Shown: positions 17,670 through 26,011, counted from the first letter of the stretch. The stretch is 64,000 nucleotides of DNA from Bacillus marinisedimentorum (GCF_001644195.2 NZ_LWBL02000011.1:1-64000), one strand, 5' to 3'. A program made the numbers and translations. The notes: a model not told the origin generated them from the letters alone.

Positions 17670-18551
17670 CTATACCCTACCCTTCACAGCCATTTTATAA
17701 AGGAGCGGTGATACCCACGAATAGACAGCAAGAATGATATAAGAAACCAAAACCATAATGGCAAGCTGATCCAGCCCAAGCCAGAACAACAGGAATGTAA
17801 TCGCGGCAAATCCTATATATAAAACAGCAGGTCCGCCTATTTTTTCCATAAGCCTGTCCGTAAAGAAGATCGGATGGTTTTCCCTATCCAGTTCTTCCAA
17901 CAGCGACAATATATTCTGATCGGCCGGATCAAGCATAAATGCCTGCCGGTAATACTCCCGTGCCGCCTTTTTATCATTCTTTACAACATGAAAGATCGCG
18001 AGGTTAACCAACCTCTGCACTTCGCTGCTTGATGTTTCCAATACGCGCTGCAGCTGCTCCGCCTGCCTCGCTTTATCCCCTTTCGCAAGGTAATACCTGA
18101 ACGCATATGTATTTACATAGTCGCTGTCGGGGGCGAGTTTTAGCGCTTCATCCAGGAGTCTGACCGCCTTCGCGTCATGACCGGTCAACATCATCAAATA
18201 CCCGTACAGCGCATGGACCTCAGCCTGCTCAGGATCAAGCTCAAGTGACCGCAAATACGCCCGTTCCGCTTCCCGGTAATTGTTCTCATACCGGTAAACC
18301 GTCCCGATGAAACTGAGGGCATCCACTTCATCATAACCGTTGCGGATCGCTTCCTGTACAAGCTCCCTCGCCGCCCTGTAATCCCCCCTGGATAGGTGCA
18401 CAACACCCATTAAATAGAGAGCATAGCCATCTTCAGGATTGGCTCCCAGCAATTTCTCAATATACGGGCTTGCATCCTCGTACCGTTCCATCCCGAAAAG
18501 ATGCTCAATCATTCTGATATCATTCGCCCGCTGCTCTTGTTCAACAGACAC
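17670..18551 (-). CDS. TPR repeat membrane protein
   Basis: This 293-aa protein has about six tetratricopeptide repeats (residues 15-225). Two C-terminal membrane helices follow (about 243-262 and 266-285), with a basic tail. This predicts a cytoplasmic scaffold anchored to the membrane. GTG is the start, seven bases after GAGGTG. The stop codon touches the start of the AAA gene, so the two are co-expressed and probably partners. Confidence 0.82.
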   Translation of the reverse strand: MSVEQEQRANDIRMIEHLFGMERYEDASPYIEKLLGANPEDGYALYLMGVVHLSRGDYRAARELVQEAIRNGYDEVDALSFIGTVYRYENNYREAERAYLRSLELDPEQAEVHALYGYLMMLTGHDAKAVRLLDEALKLAPDSDYVNTYAFRYYLAKGDKARQAEQLQRVLETSSSEVQRLVNLAIFHVVKNDKKAAREYYRQAFMLDPADQNILSLLEELDRENHPIFFTDRLMEKIGGPAVLYIGFAAITFLLFWLGLDQLAIMVLVSYIILAVYSWVSPLLYKMAVKGRV

Positions 18552-18603
18552 CTATCATCACCTCAACGATCTCCGATTCATCCTGCCGGTACATTCCTCA
18601 TCC

Positions 18604-19059
18604 TCAGACTGAGGATAATCCTATAATCAAAGCTGCTTCCACAATTACACCGATCACAATCCACTTAAGCGCGGAACCGAGAAGCGGCTCAACCTTGCTG
18701 CCGGTCACCAAATGCTGCTGAAATGGTTTATTCAGCAAAAACTTGTACCCGAGAAAAAGCAGTACACTGCCAATCTTGTATCCATATTTGATCATATCCT
18801 TGTCAATGGGCCCTGTTTCAGCAGACACCATTGCTACCAGCACAATTTTCGCAGTCAGCATCACCGCACCAGCGGCAACCAGCGCATATACGGCGTTTTT
18901 CTGCGCACCCAGCCATTTCGCATTCCGTGTCCCCAGTGCAACCATCGGTATCACACCCCCGAAAAACGCAACAAGAAACAACCTGTTGATATCATAAGTC
19001 CTTGTTTCCTGCCACCCCTCATCCAGCGATGCCTCGTAAAGCCTTTCAGGCTGACTCAT
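18604..19059 (-). CDS. polytopic membrane protein of the TPR/AAA operon
   Basis: This 151-aa protein has four hydrophobic helices (about 25-43, 55-77, 90-105, 128-148). It has a short acidic cytoplasmic N-terminus. The start follows AGGAGTGAAGGG. It heads the operon, with a 52-base gap to the TPR gene. I do not recognise the family. The context suggests it is the membrane component of a TPR/AAA complex. Confidence 0.72.
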   Translation of the reverse strand: MSQPERLYEASLDEGWQETRTYDINRLFLVAFFGGVIPMVALGTRNAKWLGAQKNAVYALVAAGAVMLTAKIVLVAMVSAETGPIDKDMIKYGYKIGSVLLFLGYKFLLNKPFQQHLVTGSKVEPLLGSALKWIVIGVIVEAALIIGLSSV

Positions 19060-19193
19060 CCCTTCACTCCTCTCCCATCTGCTTACACAATCACAAAGTA
19101 AAATTCATTCAACAAAAACATCTCACTATTTATTTCGGCCTCAATTCATTATTCTTTAAAGGATTTTTCGACTTGGCTATCCAAGGACCAAAC

Positions 19194-19781
19194 TTAAATA
19201 TGATAAACCATTAGCTTATTCCATCTAACCTTCCAATTTTTCTTGTGAATACGCTGATTATAGATGGATGCAAGGTATTCATTTTCCAAAAAATACGGAG
19301 TCGGTCTTACTTCTAAATTGATAATGTCATTAATTCCACATGGAGCTGTTAAAATGACGTTACCTCTTCCGTCAAGTTTTACTCCCAATGCTGTCGCCGT
19401 TTCCGGAAACTTGGAAATGGCATCAACAGAAGAAGAATAAGGTTCAACCTTATTTCTCAAGTGCATTCTGGCTTCATTCTTCACTGACCACGGAATAGCC
19501 GGTAAAAGAGATTTTAGTTTTTCTTCCAGCTTCTTTTCTTCAAATTCAGTAAGATTTGATGAATCAAAATAAATGACATCAATGTCCGGAATCGGTGTCC
19601 TTTCACAATATCCATGTAAAACATCCCAAATTTTTGACCTTACAAAACCTGCACAAATCCACCAATCAGGCAGATTTAATGACTTGGCGGTTCTTAATAT
19701 TTGCATCATCCATCTATCTTTTTCTATAAAAGCAATGATGTCCTCTTCATTCATCACATCATCAAGCTCCTTTAAATTCAT
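19194..19781 (-). CDS. nucleotidyltransferase family protein (DUF925-like)
   Basis: This 195-aa protein matches the COG3575-type family. It shows WWICAGFVRSKIWDVLHGY near residue 40 and the acidic pair of a nucleotidyltransferase (PIPDIDVIYFD) near 65. Late in the protein comes VRPTPYF and a basic WKVRWNKL tail. Substrate is unknown. The gene stands alone. Confidence 0.82.
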   Translation of the reverse strand: MNLKELDDVMNEEDIIAFIEKDRWMMQILRTAKSLNLPDWWICAGFVRSKIWDVLHGYCERTPIPDIDVIYFDSSNLTEFEEKKLEEKLKSLLPAIPWSVKNEARMHLRNKVEPYSSSVDAISKFPETATALGVKLDGRGNVILTAPCGINDIINLEVRPTPYFLENEYLASIYNQRIHKKNWKVRWNKLMVYHI

Positions 19782-19868
19782 TCACTTTCGATCCTTTTTA
19801 GGCATGTTTAATTACTATTTTGTTTTTTATTAATTAGGGAGTTCAATAAACGGGGGTATCATAAGATT

Positions 19869-20057
19869 CTATGAATCCAAATAAGCTGTTACTGAAATGC
19901 TCCATACGATCAATAGAAAAGACAATGTCAACCAAAATGTATATTTAGCAGTAGGTTCGTCTCTTTTTACCTTCTTTAAAATCTCTACAAGACTAAGACA
20001 AAAGATAATTGCTAAAAGAGGCACTAAGTAAATACTGATGAACAAGAACATAGTCAT
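19869..20057 (-). CDS. small two-helix membrane protein
   Basis: This 62-aa protein has helices at about 4-24 and 41-58, separated by a basic loop KKVKRDEP. It lies 28 bases downstream of another small membrane gene on the same strand. No family is recognised. Confidence 0.5.
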   Translation of the reverse strand: MTMFLFISIYLVPLLAIIFCLSLVEILKKVKRDEPTAKYTFWLTLSFLLIVWSISVTAYLDS

Positions 20058-20085
20058 TTATAATATACCCCTTCCGATTTAGAGC

Positions 20086-20385
20086 CTAATTTAATAGTGA
20101 CCCTAAAATAAATGGTGCGATAATTAGAATGATAGAAATGAAAATCAGTCTAGCGGAAACCTTTTTCGGCAGTTTCTTGACACCCTTTCCCCTATACCAA
20201 CCCGAGAATTGCAACTTGTTTCTATAAAGCACAAAGAGAGAAACAAATATTGCTAATGCACCAAGCCGCGAATAGGGTTCAGTTGCTTCATTGATTGTAT
20301 AAATGTTTCCGATTAGTGTCCAACCTAAGCCTCCTAGAAGTCCAAATATAAATATGATACGAAGCAGTTCTAATAGTGTTCTCAT
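20086..20385 (-). CDS. small membrane protein
   Basis: This 99-aa protein has three hydrophobic helices (about 8-26, 40-56, 76-95) and a basic loop (GKGVKKLPKKV). I chose the ATG at 20385 because AGGTGG lies eight bases before it. The longer GTG start overlaps that site. No family is recognised. Confidence 0.55.
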   Translation of the reverse strand: MRTLLELLRIIFIFGLLGGLGWTLIGNIYTINEATEPYSRLGALAIFVSLFVLYRNKLQFSGWYRGKGVKKLPKKVSARLIFISIILIIAPFILGSLLN

Positions 20386-20453
20386 ACTCTTATCCACCTG
20401 CCTTTATTTATAATTTTTTATCTCATTTATACAACATTCCAGCCTTTTAACTC

Positions 20454-20483
20454 ACTAAAAAGGAGTAGTTCTAACCACTCCTT
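20454..20483 (-). terminator. rho-independent terminator
   Basis: The stem AAGGAGT / ACTCCTT has a T run on the minus strand. It lies beyond the broken VOC gene. Confidence 0.6.
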
Positions 20484-20575
20484 GACCCTTAACTCTTTCG
20501 CCCATAAAAGTTATATCAGCTGAAAAAACAAACATAAATAGGACTCACACAATACCAATATTCTTATTGACTCAA

Positions 20576-20971
20576 CTAAGGAGCCACAAGTTCAACTTTT
20601 ATTCTATCTGGATCTTCGAAATAAACAGCATAGTGTCCATCTCCACCGGCATACGGATGTTTTTCAGGATAAAGGATGGGAATTCCTCTCTGCTTTAATT
20701 TCAGAGTGATTTCATCGATATGCTGGCGTGAAGCTGCATGAAATGCTAAATGATTAAGCCCTGTTAGGCATCTGTGATACGGAATGTCCAGAAACCTTTC
20801 ATTTGCTTGGACAAATACTATGTATGTTTCCCCTATTTTCCAACTTTGTCCATGTTCCCATTTTTAAAAAGAGGAATACCCCAGTTCTTCTAGAAACCAA
20901 CTCCAAAATTCTACGGACTTTACTAAATCAGAGACATAGATTTCTATATGATGAAGCAGTCCCTTTGGCAA
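20576..20971 (-). pseudogene. VOC family protein interrupted by a stop codon
   Basis: The frame starts at TTG (20971), seven bases after AGGAGG, and reads LPKGLLHHIEIYVSDLVKSV. An in-frame TAA at 20864-20866 interrupts it after YSSF. The same frame then continues KWEHGQSWKIGETYIVFVQ to the end (GHYAVYFEDPDRIKVELVAP, stop at 20576). It is a complete glyoxalase-like protein of about 130 aa apart from the nonsense codon. It may be an error or a recent loss. Confidence 0.8.
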
Positions 20972-21024
20972 ATAGCATTCCTCCTGATTGATATGTATAA
21001 GCCCCTGTATGTTATGGATATAGT

Positions 21025-21549
21025 TTAATTTTCAGGTGACCGGCGTTCGTTATCATCTCGCAATAGACTATTTAACTTTTTAATTTCTTTTAGCTGGCCA
21101 TCCAATTTATTTGAGTCGAAGCTTATATCTTTTATCTCGTTTATAGAATCTGAGATTTCTTGTATGTTGGGATTTGATGGTAATTCACCCTCAATTATTT
21201 GTTCTTTTAATAAACGACTGTGTTGACTAAGGCTCTTATATAAAGCATAAATCTCATTTTCCTGTTCTTCTGATAACACTTGTTTTATTTCGTTTAACCT
21301 TAGAAAGTAGAGGTTGTTTTGTATTGAGTAAGCATCTAACATTCCCTCAACTACCCGGAGGTCTTCCCCTTCTATGATTCGCTTTAATATCATCTCGTAT
21401 TGAAACAGAGTTTCCGAATGGTGGAATCTTAAAGACTCTTTAACAATCTGGTTAATCTGTTCTTCATGTCTCTTTGTTTCCGTCTTATCAGAAGAGCAAG
21501 CTGTAAGAAATAAAAATAAAGTTATAAAGATGAAAATGTACTTTCTCAT
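21025..21549 (-). CDS. lipoprotein of unknown function
   Basis: This 174-aa protein has a lipoprotein signal peptide with lipobox LTAC (Cys18). A helical, charged mature part follows (long Glu/Lys-rich helices). It should be anchored to the outer face of the membrane. The start has TAAGGAGG upstream. No family is recognised. Confidence 0.75.
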   Translation of the reverse strand: MRKYIFIFITLFLFLTACSSDKTETKRHEEQINQIVKESLRFHHSETLFQYEMILKRIIEGEDLRVVEGMLDAYSIQNNLYFLRLNEIKQVLSEEQENEIYALYKSLSQHSRLLKEQIIEGELPSNPNIQEISDSINEIKDISFDSNKLDGQLKEIKKLNSLLRDDNERRSPEN

Positions 21550-21585
21550 TTCTTCCTCCTTAGCAAAACAGTGTTCAAATGATCA

Positions 21586-21762
21586 CTAGGATTTATTATT
21601 TTGTTTCCTAATTAAATAGGCAATTGTGTAATACCATACCCAAAACACTAACGGTGTCAGGATTGCGAATGCTTTCGTTTCTTTAGGTAAAATGACTGCC
21701 AGAAACACTCCGGCCAATAGAAATGGGAACATTGATACCCAATAAAGCTTTGATTTAATCAC
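21586..21762 (-). CDS. small membrane protein
   Basis: This 58-aa frame starts at GTG, seven bases after AAGGAG. It reads IKSKLYWVSMFPFLLAGVF, has two membrane helices, and ends IAYLIRKQNNKS. The ribosome site and composition support a real gene. It lies just upstream of the lipoprotein gene. No family is recognised. Confidence 0.55.
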   Translation of the reverse strand: MIKSKLYWVSMFPFLLAGVFLAVILPKETKAFAILTPLVFWVWYYTIAYLIRKQNNKS

Positions 21763-21840
21763 AATCTATCTCCTTTCAAAGACATTAAAAGTAACGACAA
21801 ATTCTGTGGTCTGGTTGTATAAAACGATTTTACTTCCCTT

Positions 21841-22119
21841 CTATTTGCCACTCTCCTGATTCACCCGTACTATGACATTAAATATGAAGGAAATGGAAAT
21901 TGAAAAAGCTATCGAACCTAAAAAAACCTTCCATAATGGATAACTTATGTAATTTCCGAAAAGCAGCAATAAAATAAACGGTATGCCAAACCACTTTGAT
22001 TGAAATAACTCATTATGTCCCTTCTTGCCTGCCACCGAGTTTCTTGCAGTTAAAAGTGGCGCGAAAATCAAGAAAGACATAATCAGAGTCAAAATAATAC
22101 TTTGAAAATCAAGGTACAT
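21841..22119 (-). CDS. three-helix membrane protein
   Basis: This 92-aa protein has three hydrophobic helices (about 6-24, 43-58, 64-84). It is one of a run of small leftward membrane genes between 19.8 and 22.1 kb. No family is recognised. The following 355 bases (22120-22474) hold only the inverted repeat at 22371-22410 and the regulator's leader. Confidence 0.55.
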   Translation of the reverse strand: MYLDFQSIILTLIMSFLIFAPLLTARNSVAGKKGHNELFQSKWFGIPFILLLLFGNYISYPLWKVFLGSIAFSISISFIFNVIVRVNQESGK

Positions 22120-22370
22120 GAGACCACTCCGTATCTACAAATCTTATCTTCCTTTCCATTTCCATATATCCAATCTCATAGTCATTTCTTGAAAGTATGA
22201 TAAGAAATAAAGGCTTGAACTAAAATTACATCGAGCCTGTCTAGATGAATGCATTAACAACCCAAATTAATTAATAGTTGCGGGAGCATATATGTATAAC
22301 TTCCTTTAACTTACAGCAAATTCCTTTCCAAGCATTACTTTTAGTATAAACTTGATGAAAAAAGCATGCA

Positions 22371-22410
22371 TTTATATAATTGGTTAAGATTGGCAAGCGA
22401 ATTATATAAA
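22371..22410. promoter_or_regulatory. inverted repeat upstream of truncated regulator
   Basis: The arms TTTATATAATT (22371-22381) and AATTATATAAA (22400-22410) are a perfect 11-bp inverted repeat with an 18-base spacer. A related palindrome, TTATATAAATATAA, lies before the intact paralogue at 24518. It may be the operator of these regulators, or chance in AT-rich DNA. Confidence 0.35.
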
Positions 22411-22474
22411 TACTCCTTTTTGTAGCATCATTCAAACACATCTATAAAAATAGTTATGTTTTGGAGGGTCAACT

Positions 22475-22942
22475 GTGAATATCGGAGACAGAGTTAAAAC
22501 GCTAAGAAAGGAATTGGGTCTTTCTCAAAAACAACTGGCAGAGGGAGTCTGCAGCCAGGCGGCCATTAGCAAGATGGAAAATCAAAACTTCATCCCTTCC
22601 GCTGATATTTTATATAAAATATCACAAAAAATGGGGGTGCCGATTTCTTATCTTCTGGAGTTGTCTGTTGATGAAAGAGTGGATTATGTCGAGGAAGTAA
22701 ACCATCAGCTTACAAAGTTGTTTGAAGAAAAGGATTATCAAGCGGCTCTTAAAACGGTTTTGGCCGAGTGGAAAAACCCGACATTTAAAAACACCCGTTT
22801 TAAGCGTACGCTGCTCTGGAGAAGAGGGGTTTGTACATACTATATTGAAAATAATGCAGAAGCTGCCATTAAGTATATCGATGAGGCATTAAATCTGTCT
22901 GAAACCACCTCCAATCATATACCTGTTCAATACTGGCGATAG
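22475..22942 (+). pseudogene. truncated RNPP (PlcR-like) regulator
   Basis: The frame starts at GTG after GGAGGG and encodes 155 aa. Residues 1-65 are a helix-turn-helix of the XRE type (GLSQKQLAEGVCSQAAISKMEN). TPR-like repeats follow but stop after about 148 residues, whereas the paralogue at 24556 has 288. The break falls near 22915, where a SIR2-like fragment begins on the other strand. DNA binding may persist, but the peptide-sensing TPR domain is mostly gone. Confidence 0.75.
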
Positions 22943-23123
22943 CTTCCTCGAAATCTGTTTGAACATAAGTGCCTTTACATAGTTTATCCATGTGGTGTTC
23001 AATAAAAGCTCTATGTTCTTCAGAAAGACGATCGAAGAACCTTTTAGTTATGTTTGGAAGAGAAAATTCCTTATTTAAACCAACAGACAAACCGTTACCA
23101 GTCAGTACAACTTTGTTCGCCAT
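22916..23123 (-). pseudogene. SIR2-like protein, N-terminal fragment
   Basis: The frame starts at ATG (23123) after GGGGAGG and reads MANKVVLTGNGLSVGLNKEF. It then reads RAFIEHHMDK and DFEEAIASIEQVYD before the coding sense is lost at about 22916. The early TGNGLS motif and the DFEE segment fit the NAD-binding start of SIR2-like domain proteins, some of which act in phage defence. Only about 70 residues remain. Confidence 0.55.
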
Positions 23124-23264
23124 TATAAACCTCCCCAACCAGCTGTGCCTAATCCTAGCAATAGCAAAAGCTGGTATTATAGTATTTCGTTTTACTATCG
23201 ATATCAATATGACAACTAGAGAAGGTTATCCTTAGCAACGCCTCTGTTTATGTAACCGAATCCG

Positions 23265-23500
23265 TTAATGTAGTCCGATCATTGCTTGAGAATCATGGAT
23301 GGTAGAGCTTATTTTCAGTAAATCCAGATCTACTTTCCGTTCTTCTTCAAAAAGGTAGTGATGGGCGTTTGAGACCGCATACCCCAGATCAACCACTGCA
23401 TGTGAAGATCAGCAGTACTGATCCCAGTACTCCTGGAGCAAAATCGAGCTGAAGAGGTATTTTTTGCAGGACCGGTAAACGGTCCTTCTATGAATACCCA
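23265..23500 (-). pseudogene. fragments of unidentified genes
   Basis: Two short pieces look coding on this strand. One reads GYAVSNAHHYLFEEERKVDL and ends at a stop at 23265. The other, ending near 23416, reads LGKQMRQLLGIHRRTVYRSC, like the end of a helix-turn-helix. Neither has a complete gene around it. They fit the decayed character of the region. Confidence 0.35.
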
Positions 23501-23509
23501 GCAGCTGCC

Positions 23510-23870
23510 TCATTTGTTTTCCGAGTTCTTCCATAACCTAAAGCTCCTTTTTCTCATGAACCTTCTCCATTCCTCAGGGGGCTTCTCATCTGGGTTCGAT
23601 GTCTTTCCTTCCTCTTTTAAGGCACTTTGCAATTCGTTAAGTAACAGGCGGGCTCCTTCCTGGCTTAAGTTGATCTTTCCACCAGCCATCTTGAGCCCAT
23701 GAAGTGTAACTTCCCCCGTTACAGCACATTGGTTTCGCGATTCAAACCTTTGTAGAATGATGCGTTTCTCCTCGACAAAGATTTCGAGGGAATCCCTCAG
23801 GCCGTTGTTGAACACGCGCCGTGTTTCCACAGGCAGCACAATCCTTAGTACTTCCCCACCTTTAGGCCTT
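23510..23870 (-). pseudogene. AbrB/Abh-type regulator, damaged N-terminus
   Basis: The frame reads RIVLPVETRRVFNNGLRDSL, then RNQCAVTGEV, and a C-terminal region GKINLSQEGARLLLNELQ. This is the order of AbrB-family transition-state regulators. The expected start MKxTGIVRKVDELG is missing and the upstream bases (GGCCTAAAGGTGGGGAAG) look like a shifted remnant of it. The ATG/GTG starts inside would lack the DNA-binding half, so it is probably inactive. Confidence 0.6.
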
Positions 23871-23951
23871 CAATTAAAAACTGATAGCCTTTTTGATTGA
23901 CAGAAAAACAGGTTAAGCTAAAAAAAACGGAAAATACCTCCTGAGTTTATA

Positions 23952-24160
23952 GTGCTGAAAAGGATCTTTCCTTTTCCAAGAAACAGCAGAAAGCAGTGTT
24001 GCTGCGGGATATTTATAATCTATCCAATGAAGACGGTGCAAGCCGGATGGGAATCAAGCTGAACACCTATAAAACGCTGCTGTTCGGACTAGCAATCAGA
24101 GACTTCAAACTATTGAACTATATTTTATTCAGTCTTTTAAAAAATAACTGTTACAACTAA
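23952..24160 (+). pseudogene. ECF sigma factor region 4 remnant
   Basis: The frame reads KKQQKAVLLRDIYNLSNEDG followed by ASRMGIKLNTYKTLLF. This resembles the helix-turn-helix of region 4 in ECF sigma factors. No region 2 is found upstream, and the tail after LLF lacks the usual RAR residues. It is a fragment without a start signal. Confidence 0.5.
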
Positions 24161-24173
24161 AAGTTATAACAGC
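24144..24173 (-). terminator. terminator of secreted peptide gene
   Basis: The hairpin CTGTTA-ACT / AGT-TAACAG is followed on the minus strand by TTATTTTTT. It lies 50 bases beyond the stop of the peptide gene at 24224. Confidence 0.55.
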
Positions 24174-24223
24174 TAGCTTTCAAACTCTATTCAAAAAATA
24201 TATCTTTTTAATCACATGTCTCT

Positions 24224-24388
24224 TTAATGCATATATCCCGGGTCTCCTTCCTCACTTTGGATAATAATGGTGTTATCTGCATCTGTAACTTCTTTAATAG
24301 TTTCTTGTGTAGATAATGCCACACTTTGAAAAGATGTAACTCCAATCAATGACAGAGCCATGACTAAGACAATTAAAATTTTTTTCAA
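24224..24388 (-). CDS. candidate secreted signalling peptide precursor
   Basis: This 54-aa frame starts at TTG after GGGGGAG. It begins MKKILIVLVMALSLIGVTSF, a signal peptide, and ends with a short acidic tail closing in EEGDPGYMH. Size and layout match the exported pro-peptides of RNPP systems such as PapR. The gene is divergent from the intact PlcR-like regulator at 24556, as in Rgg-SHP pairs. A mature peptide from the last 5-8 residues is an inference. Confidence 0.6.
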   Translation of the reverse strand: MKKILIVLVMALSLIGVTSFQSVALSTQETIKEVTDADNTIIIQSEEGDPGYMH

Positions 24389-24517
24389 AGTAACTCACTC
24401 CCCCTGTATTTTCTAGGAAAAGTGTAACAAAATACAAAAATTGATGAATTCCCCTCTAAAGACTATAGAACCATAAATTAGGACAAAATCCTTTGGTTTT
24501 TTCCTGTTTTTGTGAGA

Positions 24518-24531
24518 TTATATAAATATAA
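24518..24531. promoter_or_regulatory. palindrome upstream of RNPP regulator
   Basis: TTATATAAATATAA is symmetric and lies 25 bases before the regulator start. The arms resemble those of the inverted repeat before the truncated paralogue. It may overlap the -10 element. Confidence 0.35.
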
Positions 24532-24555
24532 TTATAGTAGATGGAGGTGTAAAAT

Positions 24556-25422
24556 ATGGCTGTAGGTGAACGAATTAAATCTTTGCGAAAACAGTTGGGA
24601 ATCTCTCAAAAAGAATTATGTAAAGGAATATGTACTCAAGCATTTATCAGTAAACTTGAAAATGACAACATATCCCCTTCCGGAGAATTGTTATGGCAGC
24701 TGGCACAGCGCCTTGGTGTCCAGTTGGATTATTTAATCGCCTCCTCCTTCGATGAACGATATGATTACTCTGAAGAGGTTTTAAAACAGTTGCAAAAAGC
24801 AGCCAGAAAGCGAGATTATCAAACCATAAGAAACATTATAATTACGGAGGAAAAAAATCCTTACTTCAAATCACGTCACAGGAGAATTCTCCTATGGTTC
24901 AGGGGGATTTATGTCTATTATCTACAAAAAAATTTCAAATTAGCCATTTCTTATCTTGATGAAGCCTTGGCGCTTTCCAAAAACACTTCGCTCATTTATG
25001 ACAACATAAATCTACAAATTCTTATTTCCAAAGCAATTTTCTATTCAGAATCTAAACACTTCGAAATATCATTCCGTCTTTATGAGGAAGCTATTCACAT
25101 CATTAAAACACTCCCCATTTCAATCGAAAATGAGTCCATTATCAAACTTTATTACAATTATGCGATTGCTTTAAGAGAAACAGGTATGTATAAAAAATCT
25201 AATTCTTACCTCGAAAAGGGAATTCAATATGGCAAAGAACACCATTCATTCTTTGCTCTTGGGGACATGTATTATTATATTGCTAGAAACTATGAAGCTC
25301 TAAGCGAAAAAAGCATAGTAACAAAAATGTATTATAACAAAGCGATAATGGTCTATGAGTTAACGGATAACGAAAAAATGCTACAAACTACCAAACAAAG
25401 GATTAATGAAATTCAACCATAA
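24556..25422 (+). CDS. RNPP (PlcR-like) peptide-responsive regulator
   Basis: This 288-aa protein has an N-terminal XRE helix-turn-helix (LGISQKELCKGICTQAFIS, residues 14-32). About five TPR repeats follow (70-288). This is the architecture of PlcR, PrgX and related regulators that bind imported short peptides. The start follows GGAGGTG. A secreted peptide gene is divergent from it, 168 bases away. A truncated paralogue lies 1.6 kb upstream. Target genes are not known. The secreted protein gene at 26385 is one candidate by position. Confidence 0.85.
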   Translation: MAVGERIKSLRKQLGISQKELCKGICTQAFISKLENDNISPSGELLWQLAQRLGVQLDYLIASSFDERYDYSEEVLKQLQKAARKRDYQTIRNIIITEEKNPYFKSRHRRILLWFRGIYVYYLQKNFKLAISYLDEALALSKNTSLIYDNINLQILISKAIFYSESKHFEISFRLYEEAIHIIKTLPISIENESIIKLYYNYAIALRETGMYKKSNSYLEKGIQYGKEHHSFFALGDMYYYIARNYEALSEKSIVTKMYYNKAIMVYELTDNEKMLQTTKQRINEIQP

Positions 25423-25471
25423 AACTATCTGCATTTTCTATCATACTTTTAATAACCGATTGGGGGGTGTC

Positions 25472-25540
25472 ATGTCGACGGATAAAGGATTAAACTGCAA
25501 GTACGCACCGGATGAAAAAATCAGAAAAAGAAAACCGTAA
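25472..25540 (+). CDS. possible 22-aa peptide
   Basis: An ATG seven bases after GGGGGGTG opens a frame reading MSTDKGLNCKYAPDEKIRKR plus two residues. The stop falls inside the 5' arm of a terminator hairpin (25534-25565). The strong ribosome site is the only real support. It could be the start of a lost gene. Confidence 0.25.
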   Translation: MSTDKGLNCKYAPDEKIRKRKP

Positions 25541-25565
25541 GAGCTGCCTGCCATTACGGTTTTAT
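25534..25565 (+). terminator. rho-independent terminator
   Basis: The hairpin AAAACCGTAA / TTACGGTTTT follows the regulator gene and the short frame at 25472. Confidence 0.7.
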
Positions 25566-25616
25566 TGAAATTTATCATGAATACTTGCATAGTGTTTCCG
25601 GCTCAATATGATTTTC

Positions 25617-25970
25617 AATCGAAGTAATCCCGTTCAGCAATTATCGGAATGAATTTTTCCTGTAAACCATCATCAAATACTTCGGGCGAAATAATCTTAG
25701 TTTCAGTTCTACTCCCCCGCTACTTTTTTGTACCTTGGTATAATATCCTTCATCACAAATAATTAAGACTCTTTCAACTTCTGGATCCTTTACGGTTTTC
25801 ACAATAAATTCATACAGATCCATTTCATCTTTTAAATCCCATTTATCTAGTACCACATCAACACCATCCTCACGTAGACGCGAAGCCAATTCATAAACCC
25901 AATCTTCATGTTCTGCCTTTATCCAACTATAAGGTATGAAGGTTTTGAATGGCCTAGGAATTTCTTTCAT
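25617..25970 (-). pseudogene. SEFIR domain protein, frameshifted and truncated
   Basis: The frame begins MKEIPRPFKTFIPYSWIKAE and contains ELASRLREDGVDVVLDKWDL and VERVLIICDEGYY, a SEFIR (TIR-like) domain. After SSGGV it shifts. The correct continuation TETKIISPEVFDDGLQEKF is one base over and ends IIAERDYFD at about 25617. One missing G after GGAGTA explains the shift. The protein is also cut after the SEFIR domain. SEFIR proteins occur in bacterial defence systems. Confidence 0.75.
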
Positions 25971-26011
25971 TGGACTTTCTCTTTTAACCTCTTCACATAA
26001 GTAAATTCTAC

